This document shows, piece after piece, positions 56,831 to 64,000 of a DNA stretch of 64,000 bases. Numbering within the stretch: position 1 is the first letter of the stretch; each line of letters begins with the position of its first letter. The position numbers and the translations under genes are program-made. The notes under the pieces are model-generated. The model was given only the letters and a program-made list of their open reading frames with translations. It did not search any database and was not told the DNA's origin. Source of the stretch: SAR86 cluster bacterium SAR86B (GTDB taxonomy: Bacteria > Pseudomonadota > Gammaproteobacteria > Magnimaribacterales > D2472); the NCBI GenBank assembly GCA_905181955.1, contig CAJJAC010000001.1:124001-188000 (forward strand), in the 5' to 3' direction.

Positions 56831-57456
56831 ATTTGAAAATCTATCCTGGTGATACCTCTTTGTTTAATAGCAACCCCGCCCTCAACTCTTGGTTTGAATT
56901 TCCATTTTAGTACAGCTTGGACTGCTGACCTATTGAAAACTGTACTTGGTCTGGATTCTTTCACAATAGCAGATAAAACACTACCTGACTCATCTACCAG
57001 CAACTCAACTAATACATACCCCTCAGTACCTTTTAATAAAGCATTTCTTGGATATCTTGGCGCAATTCTTACTAAAGGTATCAAACCTCCATCACCTAGA
57101 TACTGGCCTCCGCCAACAAAAGCTCCATTTGTATCAATAGGCATCTTTATATCGGGAAACTGTATATCTAATTTAGGAGTTGGTAATGCTTGAACATCAG
57201 GTGTCTCTAATTCTGGTGGTGGTGGTCTTTTTGGTGGTGGCGGTTTATCTGGAAGCCTTCTATCTCTTTGATTTAGATTATCATCTTTTTTTAGTCTAAT
57301 AAAATCTACGATTTGCTTGTCTTTTAAAGCGCCTATATCTAGATCGCCAGGAAGTATAAGCAAGTACATGAAAAAGAATAGAAAAAAGGCAGAACTAATC
57401 CCACCTGCTACATAAACTGAGTTTTTTTTAATCTTTATCTGCTGCAATAGATACAT
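56827..57456 (-). CDS. tonB: TonB-family energy transducer (TonB2-like)
   Basis: N-terminal TM, PPPPKRPPPPELETP, APRYPRNALLKGTEGYVLVELLVDESGSV, AVLKWKFKP. Confidence 0.92.
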   Translation of the reverse strand: MYLLQQIKIKKNSVYVAGGISSAFFLFFFMYLLILPGDLDIGALKDKQIVDFIRLKKDDNLNQRDRRLPDKPPPPKRPPPPELETPDVQALPTPKLDIQFPDIKMPIDTNGAFVGGGQYLGDGGLIPLVRIAPRYPRNALLKGTEGYVLVELLVDESGSVLSAIVKESRPSTVFNRSAVQAVLKWKFKPRVEGGVAIKQRGITRIDFQI

Positions 57457-57829
57457 TCATAACACCTGCTAGCCTAACTTGATCCATAGTTTCTACAAGC
57501 AATCCTGTCTTAGAATTTTCATCAGCTTGAATAATAACTGAACCTTCTGGGTTTTCCGCTTTCATTCTTTCGACATTAGCTCTCACAGCTCTAATATCAA
57601 TCATTCTTTTATCTATCCAAATTTCATTATTCTCAGTAATAGCTATTAATATATTACCCTTTTTATCTGAGACGGCTGTTGATGCATTTGGTCTATTGAC
57701 CTCTACACCAGTCTCTTTAATGAAAGTTGTAGTAACAATGAAAAAGATAAGCATTATAAAAACAATATCAAGCATGGGCGTGATATCGATATTTGAATCT
57801 TCAGGTATTCTTTTTTTTCTTCTAATCAT
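57428..57829 (-). CDS. exbD: biopolymer transport protein ExbD
   Basis: NIDITPMLDIVFIMLIFFIVTTTF. Confidence 0.95.
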   Translation of the reverse strand: MIRRKKRIPEDSNIDITPMLDIVFIMLIFFIVTTTFIKETGVEVNRPNASTAVSDKKGNILIAITENNEIWIDKRMIDIRAVRANVERMKAENPEGSVIIQADENSKTGLLVETMDQVRLAGVMNVSIAADKD

Positions 57830-58350
57830 TTTTCAAATACTTCAGTTTTGTGGGTAACTTTATCATTAATAAATCTTTCTAGAAAAGTAATAGCAAATAA
57901 ACCTGTAATTGATATAACTAAACCAGTCATTGTAGGCAGTGTGGCCTTAGAAATGCCACCAGCCATTAGTCTTGGGTTACCAGTCCCGGTAAATGCCATA
58001 ACATCAAAAACCTCTATCATCCCTGTAACAGTTCCCAATAATCCTAGTAAAGGACAAAGAGCAACAAGGCCTTTAATTTGATTTAAATTTTTATTCTTCT
58101 GTAAGTTGATATCAGCTAACGACATATCTTTAATCTTATTATTTAGCCACCTGTCATTACCTAGTAATTTTTTATATGTGTCGTGTGTATCTTTAATCAA
58201 ATTATCAAGACTAAATTTATAGAAATACAATCTCTCAGTTATAAGCATCCACATATAGGAGGCTACAAAAAATAAAACAAGTAATACTACTCCACCCTGA
58301 TTAATAAAATCATTAACTAGACTAAAAGGTAAGAGTAAGTAGTAAAGCAT
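57826..58350 (-). CDS. exbB: MotA/TolQ/ExbB proton channel (ExbB2-like)
   Basis: ALCPLLGLLGTVTGMIEVFDVMAFTGTGNPRLMAGGISKATLPTMTGLVISI. Confidence 0.93.
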   Translation of the reverse strand: MLYYLLLPFSLVNDFINQGGVVLLVLFFVASYMWMLITERLYFYKFSLDNLIKDTHDTYKKLLGNDRWLNNKIKDMSLADINLQKNKNLNQIKGLVALCPLLGLLGTVTGMIEVFDVMAFTGTGNPRLMAGGISKATLPTMTGLVISITGLFAITFLERFINDKVTHKTEVFEK

Positions 58351-58353
58351 TAA

Positions 58354-59709
58354 TTATTTTGAAGCTATTTTACCTATAGCCTCTTCCTCAATTAATTGAA
58401 TAATCTCACGACTTCTAGTGTCGAGTTGATTATGAACAAATAATAGTGGAACTGCTGCTATCAAACCAAGCATAGTAGTAACAAGAGCTGTAGAAATACC
58501 TTCAGCCATAAGCTTTGGATCTCCGGTACCAAATAAAGTAATAGCTTGGAAAGTACCAATCATTCCAATAACTGTTCCAAGAAGACCTAAAAGCGGAGCA
58601 ACAGCTGCTAGAAGCTTGATGGTGCTTATGCTTTTTTCATACATAGGTCCTGTACTTGATAAAATAGCTTCGATTTTGGTTTCTAGCTGATCTTGATCTA
58701 GGTTAGCTTTTTGCTTTAAAACATCATCTATATCTTTTAAAGGTGAGCCTTCAGCATATTTACCTGATTCTAATTCTTCAGTAAGAGACTTTTGACTATT
58801 AAATAAGAAAACACCTCTAAGTCCGCCTAAAGCAAGACCGCTAGCAAGTATTAGTAAGATAATATAACCAACAAACCCACCCTGATTAACTCTCTCAATA
58901 ACACTAGGATTTTGAAGAATTAAATTAAGCAAAGAACCTCTAGTAGGATCAATAGAAAATTCTACATAGTCACCATTTTCAAAATTTGTAAGTTTCTTTA
59001 ATGAAGATCTAGTCCCATCTGGATTTTTAGATAAGAACTCTAATGACTGCTCTTCAGAAATGAATCTAAGATAGTTTGAGTCTGCAATAGCATTAAACTG
59101 ACCAACTCTGATAACATCCTGTAAAGATGAGTCACCACTTGTATCAAGAACTTCTGATGAAAATTTAGAAACTTTTCCTGAAGCATTCATTTCATTCAAT
59201 AATTCATACCAAAGTTGCTCTAATTCAAAGACTTTTGGAAGCTCCTTACGTTCAGCTAAGTTGCCTAAAAATTCAATTCTAGATGGAAATTCTAAGTTAG
59301 TTAATGATTGACTATAGGTACTTTTAGCGTCTCCACTCAACTGACGGACAACACCAAATAATTCACCAAGAGTACCAATCTTAAGATTAAGTTGTTCCTC
59401 TAGATCAGATAAATTTGAGTCATTATCTTCAAATTGTTTTGTTAGTTTCTTTTCACGATTACTTTGAACTTTTAATAACCATTTAGCATCGGCGAGAAGT
59501 TTTTCTTGTTTTTGCTTACTTTTATTAAAATCCGCTAATCTCTTACTGTCTTCTACTGATCTTAACGTGGAGCTATCTTTAACTAACTCTAATAGTTGCT
59601 CAATATCAGTAACAACGACTGGCGCAGACATAGAGACTTCTTGAGCATTAAGCTGGAAGCTGGTAACCAATATAATTGGTAGAATTAAGGAATTAATTAT
59701 TTTTTTCAT
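58354..59709 (-). CDS. TtpC-like MotA/TolQ/ExbB protein with long periplasmic N-terminal domain
   Basis: Signal peptide, coiled-coil N-terminus, AAVAPLLGLLGTVIGMIGTFQAITLFGTGDPKLMAEGISTALVTTMLGLIAAVPLL. Confidence 0.9.
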   Translation of the reverse strand: MKKIINSLILPIILVTSFQLNAQEVSMSAPVVVTDIEQLLELVKDSSTLRSVEDSKRLADFNKSKQKQEKLLADAKWLLKVQSNREKKLTKQFEDNDSNLSDLEEQLNLKIGTLGELFGVVRQLSGDAKSTYSQSLTNLEFPSRIEFLGNLAERKELPKVFELEQLWYELLNEMNASGKVSKFSSEVLDTSGDSSLQDVIRVGQFNAIADSNYLRFISEEQSLEFLSKNPDGTRSSLKKLTNFENGDYVEFSIDPTRGSLLNLILQNPSVIERVNQGGFVGYIILLILASGLALGGLRGVFLFNSQKSLTEELESGKYAEGSPLKDIDDVLKQKANLDQDQLETKIEAILSSTGPMYEKSISTIKLLAAVAPLLGLLGTVIGMIGTFQAITLFGTGDPKLMAEGISTALVTTMLGLIAAVPLLFVHNQLDTRSREIIQLIEEEAIGKIASK

Positions 59710-60478
59710 AAACTGTGACCGGAATTTTAATTAATGACGGAGGTGACTGCTTCAATGCAATTTTCAAACCTTCTTCAGTTGATCTTTTAAGAGCGCTAGA
59801 GGATTTTTCCCAACTATTGGTAGCTTTATTCCAGAATGCTGCCTTATCTCCATTAGTAGTAATAAACATCAAGGCAACTCTTCCTATTCTTAAGAAGTCT
59901 GCATTGAACTCTTTACCTTCAAAATTAACTGAGCCTCTATATGCTTCAATAGTTCTTCCAAAATCATTTTCAATTTGATAAGCCTCAGCAACTTTTCTGA
60001 ATTTCTCAGAGGTAGAAACGTCACCTCTATCCATTGCTTCTTTTATGCTTTGAAGTCTTGTCATTCTTTCTTCAAGTAGAAATGGTATATCTAATGATAT
60101 AAATTGCTCCAAAGAAGCAGTCATTTTAAGCATCAAAGGAATAATGTTTATATTAGTGTTATCTAATTCATCGATTTGAGAAATAATAGAAGCTATTTCT
60201 TCATTTTGAGAATCAATAATTTTCTGCAATTGATTATTGTAGAGTTTAAGATTTTCATACTCTTTGTAAGTATCTTTATAATCAAACTCTAGGACCTTAG
60301 TCTGCTTATCAACATTATTGATCGTTTCTTGATTGGTAGCTGAGGATTTTAAAGACTTAGTACTAGTTCCAATAGATTCATTTAATTCATCGATTCTTTG
60401 AGTCTCTTGGGCGCTTGCACTTACTAAAAAAAACACTGCCACCGGTAATAGGTATTTGTTCATTTTCATAATTTGCAT
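59693..60478 (-). CDS. DUF3450 family protein
   Basis: Signal peptide, coiled coil, FLLEERMTRLQSIKEAMDRGDVSTSEKFRKVAEAYQIENDFGRTIEAY; directly upstream of TtpC-like gene. Confidence 0.87.
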   Translation of the reverse strand: MQIMKMNKYLLPVAVFFLVSASAQETQRIDELNESIGTSTKSLKSSATNQETINNVDKQTKVLEFDYKDTYKEYENLKLYNNQLQKIIDSQNEEIASIISQIDELDNTNINIIPLMLKMTASLEQFISLDIPFLLEERMTRLQSIKEAMDRGDVSTSEKFRKVAEAYQIENDFGRTIEAYRGSVNFEGKEFNADFLRIGRVALMFITTNGDKAAFWNKATNSWEKSSSALKRSTEEGLKIALKQSPPSLIKIPVTVYEKNN

Positions 60479-60520
60479 ATTATATATATATTAGATATAT
60501 TTTTGTATTTATTTTTGATA

Positions 60521-60548
60521 AAAAAAAGGCAGCTAAGCTGCCTTTTTT
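60521..60548. terminator. bidirectional intrinsic terminator after the TonB receptor gene
   Basis: AAAAAAA-GGCAGC-TAA-GCTGCC-TTTTTT. Confidence 0.92.
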
Positions 60549-60561
60549 AAAATTCCAGAAC

Positions 60562-63552
60562 TTAGAAGCTCATTTGGAAAATAGCATTAACTGATGGTCC
60601 AGTAATAGGATACAAGTTAGCATTTACATGGAATGGATAGTAAGAACTACCACCATATGCTGCATCTCTATCTGGGAAAGCATCAAAGATGTTATTTCCA
60701 ACGATAGCAACATACATATCATCACTAATTTCATAACCAACAGTTAAGTTAGTTGTGAAATATGGGCTACCTTTTGTGTCTTCAACATAGTTAACATGTC
60801 CAATTCTGCTTACAGAAATTGAAGCTGACCAGTCTTGTAACGACCAATTAGCACCAACTACTTGTCTTGATCTTACAACGTAAGATGAATTCATGTAGCT
60901 TCGTCTAGATTCACCAGGAAGAGTTGCAGATTTAAGATCAATTTGATTTGAACCTCTAGCAGAGAATCCAAAATCACCAGCTTTATCTGTAATTAATGAA
61001 TATGACATTGCCCAGTCAAATCCTTGATACTCTTGCGATGCAATGTTTAGAGGAGTGTTAAATAACTGCTCAATACCAGGAATAGCAAGTGGATCATTAG
61101 GCTCTACACCTGTTGGTCTACCGCCACGAACGATGCTGTCATAAACTTGCTGACAATATCCAGAACTATACTCAGGAGCATTAGCAATTGGAGATCCAGC
61201 TTGCTGAGCTCTACAATAAGCTTCGTCGATTCTAATTTGGCCTAAGCTACTATTTGAAACGATATCTTTAAGAACAACTTTATAAGCATCTACTGTTACT
61301 GTAAATCTATCAGCAGGTTCCCAAACGAAACCGAATGAATAAGAGTCTCCAGATTCATCTTTAAGATTTTTGTTACCAGTTGTAATAGCTTCAATATTGA
61401 TCTTGTTGTATTCGCCACAAGTATCAAGATCGCCATTAACTAACCAGCACTGGTAGTAATCGATACCACTTGTGTAGCCTTGAACTTCTTCTAAGAAAGC
61501 TCTTTGCATATCAGGAGCTCTGAATGACTCAGACCATGAACCTCTTAACATAAAGTTATCAGCCGGTCTCCACTCAAAGTTACCACCAAGTGTTGTTCTG
61601 TCTACGTTTACAGCTTTATCGTCGTACTTATCGTTACGAGCAGATATTGAAACTGCAAATTCAGTAGTGATTGGGAATCTTAATTCTCCACCAAAAGCAT
61701 ATCTATCTCTGCTTCCGCCACCATCTGTATAACCTGAACCCCATAATTTTCCTGCAACATTAAGTGCTGAAGGTATAACTGTATATCCATGATCTTGGTA
61801 CTCAGCAACAGCAGCAAAACCAATTGGTCCACCAGCTAACATACCAAATTCACCAACTAGTGTTGCAGTATAGAAGTCTGAATATGATTCAGCATGCTCA
61901 TCATTAGTAGCCATGTAGTTTGAATAATCAAAATCAGCTCCATCATAGAACCATTCTGCATTTAAACATGTAGGCTGACCCCAGTTGTAAGCGTAATAGT
62001 AACCATTATATGGGTCAGTAGCGTCACCAGGACTTCCACTCCAGTAACCATCAGCATAAAGATCAAAAGCATCCATAACACAAGGATTACCTAAAGCGTC
62101 ATTTTGACCAATATTAAAATATAGCGCTTCCATCTCTTCACTTAACCATAACTGGCCAGTTGAATCTGACTCATAGTCATTAATAGTTGCAGAAACATCA
62201 TATTCCCAACCATTTGATAAAGTTCCTCTCAGACCTAAATCAACAGTATTTGATTGCTCTTCAAAAGCATTGTCCCATGTTGGCGGGTTAAACATTTTAA
62301 TACCATACCAATCCATCATATACAAAGTTCCACCAGTTCTTGGATTCGGTAGACCAGTTCCTTGAGGACCGTAGTTAGAGTAACCCATTGACCATGGAGT
62401 TCCTCCATCAGGGTAATAGAAACTATTAAAGTAAGTTCCAGTTGTTTCAGTATTAAACTGCATTGCTTTAGCGTAAAGCTCCATAGTTTCAGAAATTGTG
62501 TATGAACCAGCAAAGAATACTGATGCATTATCTCTTTCATTCCAAATTGTTTGAGGTGGATTTTCTTCTCTTATACAAGCTTTTCCAACTCTAGTTGTTT
62601 CATAGTACTGGTCATAAGTAGTTTCAATAACACCATCGATGTTAGTTGTACCCTGACAAGTCCATCCCATTAGATTTCCATCAGCTCCTGCCATATCACT
62701 TGGACCCCAGAATTGATAACCAGTAGCATAAATATTTGCACCATACATTCTTGCTGCGTACCAAGGAACGTTATTATCTGAACCTTTGCCATCATCATAG
62801 TCATCATAATCATCTCTGTCTTTAGTAGTAAGAGGATCTAAATGAGTAAATTCAGCAGCAAGAGTCCATGAGAACTTATCTGAAACTCCACCTGTTGTGA
62901 ACTCAATTCCATACTCTTTACCAAATCCATCTCTTGATTGAAGATATTCACCAGCAGTTACTCTTACAGTGCTCTTCTCAACGCCTTCAACAAGAACAAC
63001 ATTAATAACACCAGCAATAGCATCTGAACCATAAACGGAAGAAGCTCCAGCTGTTAATACTTCAATTCTTTCAACTGCAGCTAGGGGAATAGAAGCCCAG
63101 TTAAATGAAGCAGAGTTACCATTATAAGGAAACGGGTAATCAGCCATTCGTTTACCATTAACAAGAACCAATGTTCTACCTGGACCGAAGTCTCTTAGGT
63201 CAATAACTTGGTTAGCAGGTGTAAAACCAGCCTGGAAATTTTCACCAGCAGTTTCACCAATATTCTGAGTTAAGTTAGACACAGCATCAAAAACTGTTCC
63301 GTAACCAGCTTGGTCGATGTCAGTTCTAGTGATAACTGTTACAGGAGTAGCTCCTTCGATATCGATTCTTTTAATTCTAGAACCGGTAACAGTAACACGA
63401 CCTACGTCGGTTACATCTTCATCAGAATCATCAGACTCTGTTTCAGTTGTAGCAACCTCTTCAACCTCATCGACTGGTTCATCAGCGATAACGTTAAATG
63501 GTGCAAAAGTAAAAGCTATTAAAAATAGCAGAGATAGTTGTAGTCTATTCAT
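60562..63552 (-). CDS. TonB-dependent outer-membrane receptor (large)
   Basis: GRVTVTGSRIKRIDIEGATPVTVITRTDID, plug VYGSDAIAGVINVVL, C-terminal NAIFQMSF; start probably MNRLQLS at 63552, not 63591. Confidence 0.93.
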   Translation of the reverse strand: MNRLQLSLLFLIAFTFAPFNVIADEPVDEVEEVATTETESDDSDEDVTDVGRVTVTGSRIKRIDIEGATPVTVITRTDIDQAGYGTVFDAVSNLTQNIGETAGENFQAGFTPANQVIDLRDFGPGRTLVLVNGKRMADYPFPYNGNSASFNWASIPLAAVERIEVLTAGASSVYGSDAIAGVINVVLVEGVEKSTVRVTAGEYLQSRDGFGKEYGIEFTTGGVSDKFSWTLAAEFTHLDPLTTKDRDDYDDYDDGKGSDNNVPWYAARMYGANIYATGYQFWGPSDMAGADGNLMGWTCQGTTNIDGVIETTYDQYYETTRVGKACIREENPPQTIWNERDNASVFFAGSYTISETMELYAKAMQFNTETTGTYFNSFYYPDGGTPWSMGYSNYGPQGTGLPNPRTGGTLYMMDWYGIKMFNPPTWDNAFEEQSNTVDLGLRGTLSNGWEYDVSATINDYESDSTGQLWLSEEMEALYFNIGQNDALGNPCVMDAFDLYADGYWSGSPGDATDPYNGYYYAYNWGQPTCLNAEWFYDGADFDYSNYMATNDEHAESYSDFYTATLVGEFGMLAGGPIGFAAVAEYQDHGYTVIPSALNVAGKLWGSGYTDGGGSRDRYAFGGELRFPITTEFAVSISARNDKYDDKAVNVDRTTLGGNFEWRPADNFMLRGSWSESFRAPDMQRAFLEEVQGYTSGIDYYQCWLVNGDLDTCGEYNKINIEAITTGNKNLKDESGDSYSFGFVWEPADRFTVTVDAYKVVLKDIVSNSSLGQIRIDEAYCRAQQAGSPIANAPEYSSGYCQQVYDSIVRGGRPTGVEPNDPLAIPGIEQLFNTPLNIASQEYQGFDWAMSYSLITDKAGDFGFSARGSNQIDLKSATLPGESRRSYMNSSYVVRSRQVVGANWSLQDWSASISVSRIGHVNYVEDTKGSPYFTTNLTVGYEISDDMYVAIVGNNIFDAFPDRDAAYGGSSYYPFHVNANLYPITGPSVNAIFQMSF

Positions 63553-63724
63553 ATGTTTCCCCATATAAAAAAAATTAATAGCGAGAATCAACGTGATTCA
63601 AGCATGTTCCAACCATTATTCATGCTATTTTTGATTTTTGCAAGCTTGAGTGTCCATATACTTATATCTATTCTTTGGATGTTAAATCTTATATATTAGT
63701 TGCTAATTTTAAATTATTAACTAA

Positions 63725-63746
63725 TATGTAAAGGAAACTTTACATA
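63725..63746. promoter_or_regulatory. palindromic operator candidate TATGTAAAG-GAAA-CTTTACATA
   Basis: Same palindrome as 55547..55568, 18 nt upstream of the ATG at 63764. Confidence 0.75.
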
Positions 63747-63763
63747 TATAAAAAAGGTCTAAA

Positions 63764-64000
63764 ATGAAATCATATCAAATAATTAGCTTCTTAATCTTAT
63801 TAAGTATCAATTTTACCAACCCTATCAACGCTGAACCAATACCTTTAGAAAAGTTATTATGCGGTGGTAGCGCATCAGGTGGAACACTATCTCCATCTGG
63901 AAGATATTACGCAGCCATGGTTCCATCAACAACACCTTCATGTTCCATAGATGAACCTGAGGATAATGAAATGATTAATGTCCTTATTGTTATTGATCTA
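63764..64000 (+). CDS. secreted protein fragment, truncated by window edge (possibly prolyl-oligopeptidase-like N-terminus)
   Basis: MKSYQIISFLILLSINFTNPINAEPIPLEKLLCGGSASGGTLSPSGRYYAAMVPSTTPSCSIDEPEDNEMINVLIVIDL..., open to the end of the window. Confidence 0.7.
   Translation, partial: MKSYQIISFLILLSINFTNPINAEPIPLEKLLCGGSASGGTLSPSGRYYAAMVPSTTPSCSIDEPEDNEMINVLIVIDL

Noticed and set aside
56849-63568. Short shadow ORFs 56849..57193 +, 57848..58081 +, 59715..59978 +, 62316..62540 -, 63310..63522 +, 63317..63568 +
   Set aside because: Antisense/alternate frames of the TonB2 operon and receptor; the Ser/Thr-rich 63317 ORF is simply the complement of the acidic receptor N-terminus.
60562-63591. 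Coding tandem repeat in the TonB receptor (DRDDYDDYDDG, acidic N-terminus)
   Set aside because: Short low-complexity acidic loop typical of large receptors; no extended tandem repeat.
1-64000. CRISPR arrays, prophage, transposons, integrons, toxin-antitoxin or defence islands
   Set aside because: No regularly spaced repeats, transposase, integrase, Cas, restriction-modification or phage structural genes found in either strand.

Overview
AT-rich 64 kb window from a marine gammaproteobacterium; the gene content and protein style look SAR86-like, which is an inference and was not tested. It is dense, mostly chromosomal housekeeping and catabolic gene content. I see no CRISPR array, prophage, transposase or rRNA. 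Recognisable blocks: an ABC-F fragment and rhlE; secreted peptidases (M28, M16); a cytochrome P450; a coaBC-panB-panC-panD cluster; a DUF3604 / peptidyl-prolyl isomerase / HupE-like cluster; GMC and Baeyer-Villiger-type flavoenzymes; a TonB-receptor / serine hydrolase / MFS / C-N hydrolase / transaminase / LysR / alanine dehydrogenase locus; queF-pgl; yadGH; MoxR-VWA; an MMPL transporter; an ELM1/GT4 glycosylation block; a MacAB-like tripartite efflux operon; and a TonB2/TtpC-type energiser operon with its TonB receptor. Two tRNAs are present: Arg(TCG) and Ser(GGA). The most interesting signals: (1) a near-consensus LexA/SOS box, placed exactly between a -35 and a -10, driving a ~77-aa orphan protein that ends in a beta-clamp-binding-like QLAMF motif; (2) an attenuator-like leader (short ORF with 8 consecutive Val/Leu/Ile codons, antiterminator pairing, intrinsic terminator) directly in front of an EamA-family transporter; (3) two copies of the palindrome TATGTAAAG-N4-CTTTACATA upstream of two separate transcription units 8 kb apart.
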